Assembly (NCBI RefSeq): GCF_004766055.1 | Contig: NZ_SPQR01000004.1 | Span: 62,001-126,000 of the forward strand | DNA: 64,000 nucleotides | From: Desulfosporosinus sp. Sb-LF | GTDB lineage: Bacteria; Bacillota; Desulfitobacteriia; Desulfitobacteriales; Desulfitobacteriaceae | Reading direction: 5' to 3' | Shown here: positions 8,065-16,698 of the stretch, one piece after another | Position numbering within the stretch: position 1 is the first letter of the stretch | How the letters are laid out: every line of letters starts with the position of its first letter | Position numbers and translations under genes: made by a program | The notes under the pieces: generated by a model | What the model saw: the letters and a program-made list of their open reading frames with translations, nothing else | Databases searched by the model: none | Told to the model about the DNA's origin: nothing

Positions 8065-8580
8065 TTAAGCAGTATTTCGCATTGCTCTCTTTTTATCGAA
8101 TTCAGCCCAACGTTCCTCCATTGACATTGCCCTGGTCTTCTTTGCCTTTGGAATTCCTTCCGAAGCCTTCTGAATACTTCGAACTTGTTCTTCCTCGATA
8201 TTTTGTATTGCATACGCAAACATTTCAGTATTTGTATTTGTCTGTTTGGTATCATCCATTTTAGGTTGAATTGCAATCGCTTCTTTAACAAATTCGGTTG
8301 AATGTTCTCCTGAAGTTTGTATTATTATTGTTTTCGATACTTCTGTTTCTGTTAAAAATTCATTACTTTCTTCTATTTCAGCAACAACTCGAGCGATTCT
8401 AGCGCTAGTCTCTCTTACACGCTCATCTATTATACTTTCTTTTCTAAGAGTAAAAACGATCTTTTTTAGTGTTAGAACAACCGCTGTAATTATTACCAAA
8501 ACGGACATACCCTTAAGTAATTCAAACAGATTTAGTTCGAAATTGACCCTTTGACAAATATCAAAAATACTAGTAATCAT
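8065..8580 (-). CDS. Single-pass membrane protein of unknown function
   Basis: I do not recognise a family. The 171-residue protein has one hydrophobic segment at about residues 22-43 (LLKGMSVLVIITAVVLTLKK), a charged helical region after it with possible coiled coil (RVRETSARIARVVAEIEESN), and a basic C-terminal tail ending ERWAEFDKKRAMRNTA. The start is set at 8580 because GGAGGTAACTTGCCCG stands just upstream; an earlier in-frame ATG at 8598 would be part of that site. It is monocistronic. A regulatory or scaffold role at the membrane is conceivable but not shown. Confidence 0.55.
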   Translation of the reverse strand: MITSIFDICQRVNFELNLFELLKGMSVLVIITAVVLTLKKIVFTLRKESIIDERVRETSARIARVVAEIEESNEFLTETEVSKTIIIQTSGEHSTEFVKEAIAIQPKMDDTKQTNTNTEMFAYAIQNIEEEQVRSIQKASEGIPKAKKTRAMSMEERWAEFDKKRAMRNTA

Positions 8581-8787
8581 CGGGCAAGTTACCTCCATTC
8601 TAATTTTTGAAGTTCAATCATATCAGGAATTTGTTGATGGCATGCAGATGTTCTTTTGTAACAGTATTAAGAATATCAACATCATACCTTTACATATCTA
8701 AAATATATTTTCGATGAATCTCCAGGAATTACCTTCAGATATATTGTAAAATTTTGTAACAAATAGTGTTTTATTTAGGTTGATACC

Positions 8788-8839
8788 ATAATAGCCCAAT
8801 AGATTGATTTAGGCAGGCATCAATCTATTGGGCTATTAT
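8788..8839. repeat. Perfect 21-bp hairpin
   Basis: Bases 8788-8808 and 8819-8839 are perfect inverted copies (arm core AATAGCCCAATAGATTGAT) around a 10-base loop. Neither side has a clear run of T, so a standard terminator is uncertain. It might be a small non-autonomous element or a structured transcript. The rest of 8581-9056 has no supported gene. Confidence 0.55.
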
Positions 8840-8917
8840 TAATATAGTATTAGTTTTATTTATTATAGCTTGAAGGATCTCTTCTTACGTGACTGATTCA
8901 ACGATATTAAATGAAGT

Positions 8918-8974
8918 ACATATAAGATACTGTGAAATTTGATAGTTGACCGAATCCTCTAGTATCTTATATGT
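8918..8974. repeat. 14-bp inverted repeat with 29-base loop
   Basis: ACATATAAGATACT at 8918-8931 is exactly inverted at 8961-8974. It is 80 bp from the 21-bp hairpin. The long loop argues against a terminator and leaves an operator pair or element ends as options. Confidence 0.45.
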
Positions 8975-9056
8975 TGTCATTTTAGGAAGGCTTCCAATTA
9001 TTTATCGCAATCAGTCTATTCCTATTTATTAATGGATTTGATTGTTAATCAATCCT

Positions 9057-9281
9057 TCAATCATTGTCTTGCTTCATATAATGAAACCCTGTTTCACAAT
9101 TATAGCAAAGTTCATTAGCCTCAATAGCCTGCGCTATTTTCGATCGAAATGTGTTGTTTGGATTTGGATTTGGATTAATTGCTAACCTACCCTCTTTATT
9201 TCTCCGACCCTCGTTTAAAACTGAACGTTGTGACTCTTCCCATGCGAGATCCTCTTGTTTTTTTTCACTGCAAATTGCCAT
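9057..9281 (-). CDS. Small hypothetical protein with NPNPNPN and a CxxC pair
   Basis: This 74-residue frame begins MAICSEKKQEDLAWEESQRS, has INPNPNPNNTF in the middle and ends ELCYNCETGFHYMKQDND. The two cysteines (YNCETG preceded by LC) with the following histidine might bind a metal, but there is only one pair. AGGGAGGATATCAGT before the ATG at 9281 supports translation; an upstream in-frame ATG has no such site. No family recognised and no operon partner. Confidence 0.45.
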   Translation of the reverse strand: MAICSEKKQEDLAWEESQRSVLNEGRRNKEGRLAINPNPNPNNTFRSKIAQAIEANELCYNCETGFHYMKQDND

Positions 9282-9682
9282 ACTGATATCCTCCCTTAAT
9301 TGCATTTGTTTCATAATTGGATTGATCATTTGACATGAAAATAATTGTTTCACTTAATAAAACATCGTTTCAAATACTGAATACTAATTACTTTTGCAAA
9401 AAAATGTCATTTTTAATAATAAAAAATAAAACGTTGTAATAAGTGTAGAAAATGGGGTAATACCACTTATTCTTTATACCTTTGTATACCTGTATAGTAC
9501 CATATTACACTCAGAGTATCAATGAATTTTCATCTTAAAAGAAGCGGAAATTTATGCCAATGTCACTTGGTTTGTACTGCCTGTTACTGGCACTTTTAGT
9601 ACGTAGTTCTTCCAGAAGCTCAGCCGTCCAGCGAACAATCTTGTCTAGCTCTATGCAATTTTAAGTTTCCTCTTGACGAGAG
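9282..9682. other. Intergenic stretch with a possible coding scrap
   Basis: Bases 9660-9540 on the minus strand read ELDKIVRWTAELLEELRTKS without a start codon, which may be the tail of a lost gene. It is not recognised. Otherwise AT-rich and empty. Confidence 0.35.
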
Positions 9683-10342
9683 TCATTGTTTTTCAGCGGA
9701 ATATATCCCGTCAAGTTCATTTATATCATCAATAATTTTCTCAATATTTAAAGGTGTAAATGGAGTTCTCAACGTGTACTCAATCATTGTTTTATCATTT
9801 TCTTCTTGTAATAATGTCATAGAAATGTTTTGATCAATTATGTTATGCGACTCAAAAATCTTATGTATTGAATTCAGTTTGCAAGTCCCATTTACTGTAA
9901 TTACCTTTAATATTTGCTTATTATTAAAGAAATAATTTTCAACAAATCGCTCTAATGTAATAAAAACTAAAAAAGTAGCTAGGAAAGATGAAAAGTAAAA
10001 TCCTGCACCTACTGCTAAACCAATAGCTGAGACAACCCATAAAGAAGCAGCTGTAGTTAATCCTTTAATGGATGTACCGTCTCTTAAAATAGTCCCTGCT
10101 CCTAAAAATCCTATACCTGAAACAACTTGGGCAGCTAAACGAGCAGGATCTTTATTTACTGAAGTGAAATCTGAGAATCCGTAAATTGATAAAACCATAA
10201 TTAGAGTTGAACCCAAAGAAACTAAACTATGGGTTCTAAAGCCTGCTGTGCTTCCATTACGTTCTCTTTCGTATCCAATTATTCCACCAAAAACACACGA
10301 TAATAATAATCTCAATGCAAGCTCATAATCAGTAATATGCAT
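9683..10342 (-). CDS. MgtC/SapB family membrane protein
   Basis: MgtC-family proteins are inner-membrane proteins linked to magnesium limitation and F1Fo ATPase control. The 219-residue protein shows the family pattern: LLLSCVFGGIIGYERERNGS (about 12-31), AGFRTHSLVSLGSTLIMV, VVSGIGFLGAGTILRDG (about 74-90) and GLTTAASLWVVSAIGLAVGAG, giving four or five membrane helices in residues 1-135, then a soluble ACT-like C-terminal domain. The start at 10342 has AGAAGTGAAAAC upstream and gives the typical MHITDYELALRLLLS start. I looked for a magnesium riboswitch in the leader and found no match. Confidence 0.85.
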   Translation of the reverse strand: MHITDYELALRLLLSCVFGGIIGYERERNGSTAGFRTHSLVSLGSTLIMVLSIYGFSDFTSVNKDPARLAAQVVSGIGFLGAGTILRDGTSIKGLTTAASLWVVSAIGLAVGAGFYFSSFLATFLVFITLERFVENYFFNNKQILKVITVNGTCKLNSIHKIFESHNIIDQNISMTLLQEENDKTMIEYTLRTPFTPLNIEKIIDDINELDGIYSAEKQ

Positions 10343-10626
10343 AATGTTTTCACTTCTTTCTTTAGGGCTAGACCAACTTGCTATGTTCACTGCAAAAGGC
10401 AAACGAATACAAAGAGCCTGTTAGAGGAATTTGCGTACTATGATGTAGAAAATAAAGTGTTAAATCACGCCGAAGGATTGTCCATGGATGGCATTGCCTC
10501 AGTGACATGAATGGCAAAGAGCATCGCACCTGCGACGTCACAAGACGTACCGAGTGTCGAATGCGCCGAGGATGAATCATCTCTGTATACAGGAATGCGT
10601 CTGTAACTAAATGGACTGGGTCTAGG

Positions 10627-11367
10627 TTATCTAATCCATATATTAAGGCTATCTTTGTTCTCAATAATTTTATCTGCAATTTTTGACCCAACGTAATGAA
10701 AGTAATTTTCATTTTCTCCATTTGTCTGGTAGTTATTGTCGTGATCATCTATGAACTTACCACTCTCTATCACTCGGCGAAGTAAGGGGATTCTATTAGT
10801 TTTATTAATATCAAAGTTTTCTATTGATCTTCCAAATTCATCTCCTAAATTAGAATTACCCCAAGCTTTAGGCCCTTTCTCGGGTTTGATCTCATAGACT
10901 CTTCTCACAAATTCATATGGAAATGCACCGAAAGAAATGAGTATCTTTGGCTTATGTTCAAGAGCTATTTCTCTGAATAATTGGATTTCCTTGGTAACTT
11001 CAGCTCCCCACCAGTTTTGTGTATTGGGAACTATGCTACTGTCACTTACAGCATTTCTAATAAAAATATTAGTAGTATCAATTCTCTTATTTAGTTTTCT
11101 ATATACCTTGTCCTGTATCTCAGATAATACAGGTGTCCAAACGAAATGGCGAACAGCAGGATGTTTTGGATTAACTAATAGCCAAATCGGATAAGTTCTT
11201 TCTCCAGTCTCCTTTGCCATCTTGACAACAAACGAATTATTATTGAGTGTTGAGTTGTACAATGCGAATCCCGCCTTTCGATATAACTGCAAAACTGCTC
11301 TCTCTTGTCCCTTAAGGCACAAACTGATATACAAATTACCTATACTTTTTGGCTTTGTTATATTCAT
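10627..11367 (-). CDS. Conserved hypothetical protein, possible uracil-DNA-glycosylase-like fold
   Basis: I do not recognise this 246-residue protein with certainty. It contains WLLVNPKHPAVRHFVWTPVL (about 62-81), NIFIRNAVSDSSIVP, NWWGAEV (about 118-124), PKILISFGAFPYEFVRRV (about 139-156) and a C-terminal IPLLRRVIESGKFIDDHDN followed by ENYFHYVG. The spacing of a loop ending in W-G-A-E and a later buried strand followed by F-G-A recalls uracil-DNA-glycosylase-superfamily folds, but the catalytic motifs are not diagnostic. No good ribosome binding site precedes the ATG; instead GGAAAC and GTTTCC form a small inverted repeat there. Its leader with mgtC (10343-10626) is otherwise empty. Confidence 0.6.
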   Translation of the reverse strand: MNITKPKSIGNLYISLCLKGQERAVLQLYRKAGFALYNSTLNNNSFVVKMAKETGERTYPIWLLVNPKHPAVRHFVWTPVLSEIQDKVYRKLNKRIDTTNIFIRNAVSDSSIVPNTQNWWGAEVTKEIQLFREIALEHKPKILISFGAFPYEFVRRVYEIKPEKGPKAWGNSNLGDEFGRSIENFDINKTNRIPLLRRVIESGKFIDDHDNNYQTNGENENYFHYVGSKIADKIIENKDSLNIWIR

Positions 11368-12126
11368 ATTGCGGAAACAGTATATAGTTTCCTAACAAAT
11401 GAAGATTACCATTGTGTCAATAAACAGTCAATAACAATGCAATCATTATATATTATGGTTACATTGTTATGACCAAGCAAGTTTGTCATATAATGCATAT
11501 TTTCAATCGTACAAGACCCTGTTACTCCTTCTTAAGTCTATATATGTTCAAATGAACAGAAAGATTTTATCTGGATGCTTTCAAAGTCTATAAAAGGATC
11601 GCAATTTTTTTTGAGGCTTTCCCTATTTTATCTACCATGATTGGATCAACTACAGTTAGATATTTTATCACCAAGGTTTTCAACTGGATAACTCATGAAC
11701 TCCGTTAAACTGATAATAACCTTCAACTTATAATTAAAATAAGCTACGAATATTTGCTAACCACGCTTGGATTGAATGAAACCGAGCATGCAATATGGCT
11801 AGCGCTATAATTGTTACCTTGATTTCAATTCTTGTAGATGACTCTCTTCGATGTCCAAACTGTTTTTAAAGAGTCATCATTTTCAGCTTCAATTAATTAA
11901 ACTAATGGTAATTTTACGAGTTTAATATTTAAATATTTTATGATAAGGATTATACGAATATAGATATAGAATAAACAAAGCACATTCTTTATTGCCTAAA
12001 TCTTTGTCGAGGGGTGCATGTATTGTTGGTCGAAGGCTTTTGTTTATGAAGATCAGTAATATGAACAAAAGAAAGCCCCGTACCGCGTATTATCGCAGTC
12101 GGGGCTTCCGCATGCATTACAAATTT
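11368..12126. other. Long intergenic stretch without a supported gene
   Basis: AT-rich with no convincing frame. A hairpin lies at 11837-11878 (GATGACTCT against AGAGTCATC, loop 24 bases) followed on the plus strand by ATTTTC. The only clear signal is the Flx-Hdr terminator at 12064-12108. Confidence 0.5.
12064..12108 (-). terminator. Intrinsic terminator of the flx-hdr operon
   Basis: On the minus strand AAGCCCCG and CGGGGCTT pair and are followed by TCTTTTG, about 20 bases after the last stop codon of the operon. Confidence 0.8.
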
Positions 12127-13356
12127 TTAAGATTCGGTAGTAGGCTCGCTAGGTTCCGAAACTAGGGCATTTTCAATTAGAGTACTCAGATGATGCATTT
12201 TCATACCAAGTTTATAGAATTTATTCATGTCATTAAACTGGTCAATGCAGTTATGACAGGGAATGCAACCTATTTTTGCACCAGTAGCCACTAATTGATC
12301 AACTTTAGGTTTTGCTTTAGCCATACGCTGCGCTCTGGTTGCTGCGACTGCTAAAGCTCCTCCACCAGCTCCACAACAAATATTATACTTTCCTTCAGGA
12401 TTCATCTCGCGATAATCCATCACGACATTTTTAATAACGTAGCGTTGTGGTTCATAGACGCCTTCTTTACGAACAGTATTACAGGGATCGTGAAGGGTCA
12501 CAGGGAGAGGATTTTTAGTTTTATCTAGCTTTAGTCTGTCTTCTTTAATCCACTCTGCATACTTCTCGACAATGTGGCGTACAGGAAATTGCTTCCCTTT
12601 CCAGAAGCTACGCTGAAACATTTTACAAGAGCGGAAAGCATGACCACATTCTGTGACGATTAGTTCTTTAGCATTTAATCGCTCTACTTCTTCGAAGAGA
12701 GGGCGTGTGATTTCCTGGAATTCATCATTTTTTCCTGTGAACAAACAAATATTGGTAGCATCCCAGCGCTTACTGCTTAATGTATAATTTGCTTTGGCGG
12801 CAGCGAATACATGTAAAATTGTCTGAAGTTCATTCGGATAATGCTTAACTTCTCTGGCATTAAAACCAAACATAAAATCTGCATCAGGTACGTCGATGGG
12901 AATCTTATAAGTAGGATCGTTAAGTTCTTTCTGAAGTTCTTCCTCGAGCCATTCTAGAGTCTCATCATAATCAATTTGTTCTACAGCCATTTGGTTACCC
13001 GTACGTATATGATCATCGGCAATAATCTGTAAATGACCGGGAGGAACAGGCGTTTTCCCTCGGAAGGCTCTTGTTATTGCAGCAATATTCACACCCATTG
13101 GGCATTCTACAGTACACCGTTCACACATATTGCAGTTCCAGGTGAAAGGATCACTAGCTAATTCTTCCCGCATTCCAAGTGCTACTTTACGAATGAATTT
13201 ACGAGGATCCTGATCTTCAATTAAATCACTATACTTACAACCAGCAGTACACATTCCACACGTGAGACAATTCGAAAAGTCATAGCCTTTTAACAATCCA
13301 GCTACTTCGTCACGCAGGGTTGGATCTAAACTTTTTACTCTTATGGGTTCTGCCAT
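12127..13356 (-). CDS. hdrBC: HdrC-HdrB fusion protein, heterodisulfide-reductase-like subunit with one CCG domain
   Basis: Residues about 1-90 carry two [4Fe-4S] motifs of HdrC type (CLTCGMCTAGCKYSDL and CNMCERCTVECPMGVN). Residues about 195-390 are a single cysteine-rich CCG domain: ECGHAFRSCK, LHDPCNTVRKEG, ICCGAGGGALAV and IGCIPCHNC. Classical HdrB has two CCG domains that bind twin non-cubane clusters; with one domain this looks closer to DsrK/HdrD-like subunits. The likely role is to reduce a disulfide partner (DsrC-like or unknown) with electrons from HdrA. It is last in the operon, 25 bp after flxA. The start at 13356 follows GGAGGTGATAGTAAG; the longer frame lacks a site. Confidence 0.82.
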   Translation of the reverse strand: MAEPIRVKSLDPTLRDEVAGLLKGYDFSNCLTCGMCTAGCKYSDLIEDQDPRKFIRKVALGMREELASDPFTWNCNMCERCTVECPMGVNIAAITRAFRGKTPVPPGHLQIIADDHIRTGNQMAVEQIDYDETLEWLEEELQKELNDPTYKIPIDVPDADFMFGFNAREVKHYPNELQTILHVFAAAKANYTLSSKRWDATNICLFTGKNDEFQEITRPLFEEVERLNAKELIVTECGHAFRSCKMFQRSFWKGKQFPVRHIVEKYAEWIKEDRLKLDKTKNPLPVTLHDPCNTVRKEGVYEPQRYVIKNVVMDYREMNPEGKYNICCGAGGGALAVAATRAQRMAKAKPKVDQLVATGAKIGCIPCHNCIDQFNDMNKFYKLGMKMHHLSTLIENALVSEPSEPTTES

Positions 13357-13381
13357 CTTACTATCACCTCCGACCTTCAAA

Positions 13382-14224
13382 TTAATATTCGTTAGGTAAT
13401 TCTTTTAATTGGGCCATGGAAAATACTGGGCCATCCTTACATACATATTCAGTACCAATATTGCAACGACCACAGATTCCTAGTCCACACTTCATCCGCA
13501 TTTCTAAAGAAGTGTAGATCCGCTCTGGAGGGAAATTTAATTTTTCTAAAACAGGTAAAGTAAATTTAATCATGGCAGGTGGTCCGCACACAACTGCATA
13601 GGTGTCTACTGAAGAAGGAGCTATTTGCTCGGTGATGGATGGAATAAAACCTACGTGTTTTGTCCATCCTTCTGCAGGTCGGTCAATCGTGGTTACAAGG
13701 TTAATATTAGGATTGTTCTCCCACTCGGCTAATTCATCTTTGTAGAGCAACAATCCTGGATTTCTGGCACCGTAAATTACTGTTATATCGCCATAGTCCC
13801 CACGATGTTTTTCATCTAACATATAGACGGCTAACGAACGGAGAGTGGTAAAAGCAAAACCTCCACCGATAATGACGAGATTTTTTCCTTTAAACTCTTC
13901 AAGAGGATAGTAATTACCCATTGGTCCTCTTACACCGACCATAGTTCCTTCTTCCATAAGGTGTAAGGCATTAGATACGCACCCAACTTTAGCAACAGAA
14001 AACTTTAGAACTCCGGGCTCAGTTGGTGATGTTGCGATTCCAAAAGGAGCTTCTCCGTAACCAAAGGCACTCAGTTCAGCGAACTGGCCTGGCATATACT
14101 TGAAGTTTTCCTCATCTTCCTTATTTAAAAACTCCAGCGTGAAGGTATTGATGTTTCTATCTTCGGTTTCTACTAAGTTTTTAGCAAGTCTCATCTTAAT
14201 AGGGATATAAGGATTCTGTTCCAT
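13382..14224 (-). CDS. flxA: FlxA-like FAD/NAD-binding oxidoreductase subunit
   Basis: This 280-residue protein has a ferredoxin-reductase-like FAD-binding barrel (about 10-105, with MPGQFAELSAFG) and a NAD-binding half (about 110-230, with NLVIIGGGFAFTTLRSLAVY and YAVVCGPPAMIKF). A C-terminal cysteine cluster (MKCGLGICGRCNIG, then VCKDGPVF) can hold a [2Fe-2S] centre. The same architecture occurs in AsrB and dihydroorotate dehydrogenase electron-transfer subunits, but neighbours show it is FlxA: it should oxidise NADH and pass electrons to HdrA. Its start overlaps the flxB stop by one base (TAATG). Confidence 0.85.
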   Translation of the reverse strand: MEQNPYIPIKMRLAKNLVETEDRNINTFTLEFLNKEDEENFKYMPGQFAELSAFGYGEAPFGIATSPTEPGVLKFSVAKVGCVSNALHLMEEGTMVGVRGPMGNYYPLEEFKGKNLVIIGGGFAFTTLRSLAVYMLDEKHRGDYGDITVIYGARNPGLLLYKDELAEWENNPNINLVTTIDRPAEGWTKHVGFIPSITEQIAPSSVDTYAVVCGPPAMIKFTLPVLEKLNFPPERIYTSLEMRMKCGLGICGRCNIGTEYVCKDGPVFSMAQLKELPNEY

Positions 14225-15240
14225 TATTCCACCACCAATTCTGCTTTGTTGACCCCATCAATGGCCTGGCGTATATCCAAATTGACTGGGCAACTTTTAA
14301 TGCAGCGACCACAGCCTACGCAAGCAATATCCCCATTGTTTTGGACAAAATAGTTGAACTTGTGCATCATTCGCTGGCGCCAACGGGCTTCGTGCTTATT
14401 TCTTGGGTTATGACCGGAACCGTGCAGAGTAAAGAGGGGCGACATGCAACCATCCCATGTTCGCACTCGGGTTCCTTCATTCTTACGCACTTCCTCGGAA
14501 ATATCGAAACAATGGCAGGTAGGACAAGAGAACGAGCAAGCATTGCAGCCTATGCATTTCTCTTGGAGAGTATCCCAATAGGCATGATTGAACATAGTTC
14601 CTAGTTTACTTGTGATGGTAGCGACATCAACTTTGCTCGTGGTTTGCGCATTCTTGATAGTGTCGACTTGGGCCTGCTCTTCTGTAGTTAGTTCAACGAG
14701 TTCAACTAAACTTGCAGCAATTGCTTTCCCTTTTTCAGTAACCGCTTCTACTTGGTAGGAATCCCCTAGGTCTATCAGAAAGATATCTGAACCTTCACTG
14801 CTGGAAGGGGAAATGCCCATAGAAGAGCAAAAACAAGTAGGCGCAATTTTATTACAGGCAACCCCAATAACGACTGTATTATCACGACGCTCAAAATAAT
14901 AAGGATCCGTATACGCGTCATTTTTGAATACTTTATCTAGAAGTAGCATGCCTTTTGCATCACACGGTCTGATTCCAAATAGAACTGTTTTTCCTACCTT
15001 AAGTTCGTTCTTAACAATTACATCTTTGCCTTCTTTTTTATAAGACAAGAGCTTTTCGTGCTGAGGAAAAAGGAAGGATTTTGGAGGGAGTTTGGAATTC
15101 AGATAATCCTGTTTGACCTCGGAAAAATTCTTTACCACTTGGTAATTAACTCCATTTACATCAGCGATTGGAGCAATTATTTGGTAATCAGCGGTTAAGG
15201 CATCGAATGATTGGCCAAATTTTTCTTTACTTATCTTCAT
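14224..15240 (-). CDS. flxB: FlxB-like iron-sulfur protein (AsrA family)
   Basis: The 338-residue protein belongs to the family of anaerobic sulfite reductase subunit A, which is also FlxB in Flx-Hdr complexes. It has conserved GIRPCDAKGMLLLDKVF (about 91-107), GVACNKIAPTCFCSS, and two ferredoxin motifs near the C-terminus: CIGCNACSFSCPTCHCFD (about 229-246) and CVGCGRCIKSCPVNLD (about 309-324). It probably relays electrons between FlxA and the Hdr module. There is no asrC (catalytic sulfite reductase) in the operon, which is why I favour FlxB over AsrA. GTGAGGTGAAG precedes the ATG. Confidence 0.82.
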   Translation of the reverse strand: MKISKEKFGQSFDALTADYQIIAPIADVNGVNYQVVKNFSEVKQDYLNSKLPPKSFLFPQHEKLLSYKKEGKDVIVKNELKVGKTVLFGIRPCDAKGMLLLDKVFKNDAYTDPYYFERRDNTVVIGVACNKIAPTCFCSSMGISPSSSEGSDIFLIDLGDSYQVEAVTEKGKAIAASLVELVELTTEEQAQVDTIKNAQTTSKVDVATITSKLGTMFNHAYWDTLQEKCIGCNACSFSCPTCHCFDISEEVRKNEGTRVRTWDGCMSPLFTLHGSGHNPRNKHEARWRQRMMHKFNYFVQNNGDIACVGCGRCIKSCPVNLDIRQAIDGVNKAELVVE

Positions 15241-15249
15241 CTCTTCACC

Positions 15250-16200
15250 TCACTCCTTTACCAAGAACGCTTCTGGATCATCCGCACTATATACATTAAG
15301 AGCTGGTTTGACTTCTTCGCTGATGCCAGCCTCGTGGTGATACATTTCTGAGACATCTTTGGTGAGCTTACGGTTCAAAGCCCTAATATCAACACCTTGC
15401 GGGCAGGCGCGGCTGCACGCACCGCAATCGACACACCGTCCGGCCAAATGTAGGACACGTCCAGCTTGGAAAAGGAGATTTTCTGCGCGATCAACTCCGC
15501 CTGTCAGCCACTTAGGAGAATTACAATCAACAAAGCATTCCGAACAGTAGCACATTGGACAAGCATTACGACAAGCATAACAGCGAATACATTTTTTCAT
15601 TTGTTCTTGAAAATATGCTTGCCGCTCGCTATCAGTTCTGTTTTCCATTTCAATGACATCAGCAAAGGCTACGGTTTGTTGAGGAACTTCTACAGATCCA
15701 CCAATATGAATGTCTTCGATGACTGGGTTTGGATATCGGCAGGTTTGGCAAGTAGCATCTTTTACGTCAATGAAATTAAATTCTTTATCACATGCAATGC
15801 CTTTAACGGATAGTTTTCCTTCTGCAATGATAGCTTCAAGTATTTCGCCTGTTTCCGCCTCGATTTTCTTCTTATCGATGACACCTTGGCAAGAAACACC
15901 GATAACGTACAAATCATCTTTTACCAACTGATTTTCTTGCATGAGTACAACTAAAGCTCTGCTGTCGCAACCTTTTGCAACAATAGCTTTTTTTCCGGCG
16001 GTTTTCGTAGCAAATGCCGCCAGGTTGTTCTCACACGTTTCATCCCAGATTAACTTATCAGCATCTTGAGGAGAACGAACAAAGCAAGGTGTTGCTTTTA
16101 AAGGCAAGGAACCCTTTTCATAGCCTATTACAACGTCTACTTTCCCGTCAGCCAGTAATTGACGGGCTGTTTCTCGGATATCACTAATGATGCTATTCAT
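15250..16200 (-). CDS. flxC: FlxC-like iron-sulfur protein
   Basis: This 316-residue protein has CYTC-type motifs: CQTCRYPNPV in the middle (about 149-158), CIRCYACRNACPMCYCSECF (about 204-223) and CVDCGACSRACPQGVD (about 255-270), enough for at least two [4Fe-4S] clusters. It is the third soluble relay subunit of Flx-Hdr. The start at 16200 is preferred because GGGGGGGAACGG is just upstream and the ATG overlaps the flxD stop by eight bases; the longer frame to 16236 lies wholly inside flxD. Confidence 0.78.
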   Translation of the reverse strand: MNSIISDIRETARQLLADGKVDVVIGYEKGSLPLKATPCFVRSPQDADKLIWDETCENNLAAFATKTAGKKAIVAKGCDSRALVVLMQENQLVKDDLYVIGVSCQGVIDKKKIEAETGEILEAIIAEGKLSVKGIACDKEFNFIDVKDATCQTCRYPNPVIEDIHIGGSVEVPQQTVAFADVIEMENRTDSERQAYFQEQMKKCIRCYACRNACPMCYCSECFVDCNSPKWLTGGVDRAENLLFQAGRVLHLAGRCVDCGACSRACPQGVDIRALNRKLTKDVSEMYHHEAGISEEVKPALNVYSADDPEAFLVKE

Positions 16201-16669
16201 CCGTTCCCCCCCCGTCTGCGACTTTAAATACGCCATTATTGGGTCCCAGAGCTGTCACTCGTTCAGTAACCCCTTTGACAACTTCAGCAAATCGACCACC
16301 TTCTGCGGCGGATACCCAGGAGAAATTCACTCGGCCTTCTTCTAAACCAACATGTTTTAATAGAGACTGGATAAGAGCAAATTTCCTTCGAGCTACATAA
16401 TTCCCACTTATATAATGGCAATCTCCAGGGTGGCAACCAGAGACTAAGACTCCATCTGCCCCGTTAGCCATTGCTTTTAAGACATATAAAGGATTGATTC
16501 TTCCTGAACATGGGACCCTGATTGTTCGAATCGATGCTGGATATTGAATTCTGCCTACTCCGGCGAGATCGGCTCCTGCATAACTACACCAGTTACACAA
16601 GAAAGCAGCAATTTTTGGCTTAAACTCATTAGTTTCTGGCTGGGATACATTTACCTGACTTTCTGCCAT
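16193..16669 (-). CDS. flxD: FlxD / MvhD-like [2Fe-2S] electron-transfer subunit
   Basis: The 158-residue protein is of the MvhD family that docks on HdrA and hands it electrons. Signature cysteines are in AAFLCNWCSYAGADLAG (about 24-40), VPCSGRINPLYVLKA (about 54-68) and VSGCHPGDCHYISGN (about 77-91). The second ATG of the frame (16669) is chosen because GGAAGG lies nine bases before it. In methanogens MvhD links hydrogenase to HdrA; with no hydrogenase here and FlxABC adjacent, NADH is the likely donor. Confidence 0.88.
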   Translation of the reverse strand: MAESQVNVSQPETNEFKPKIAAFLCNWCSYAGADLAGVGRIQYPASIRTIRVPCSGRINPLYVLKAMANGADGVLVSGCHPGDCHYISGNYVARRKFALIQSLLKHVGLEEGRVNFSWVSAAEGGRFAEVVKGVTERVTALGPNNGVFKVADGGGTDE

Positions 16670-16698
16670 AATCATCTACCTTCCCATAATTATTCAAT

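Noticed and set aside
7971-8264. 97-codon open frame after the recombinase
   Set aside because: It is antisense to the membrane protein gene at 8065-8580, which has a good ribosome binding site and a membrane segment; this frame begins within the inverted repeat arm and lacks a site.
10343-10626. Possible magnesium (M-box) riboswitch before the mgtC-like gene
   Set aside because: Only a short stretch (TCCTGTAT followed by GAGAT) resembles the M-box start; the conserved core and 3' part are absent. A 126-codon frame here also looks like noise.
14224-16200. Reading the iron-sulfur and flavin genes as an anaerobic sulfite reductase (AsrAB) operon
   Set aside because: The catalytic AsrC is missing and the genes are embedded between FlxD/HdrA and HdrBC, so Flx-Hdr is the better reading.
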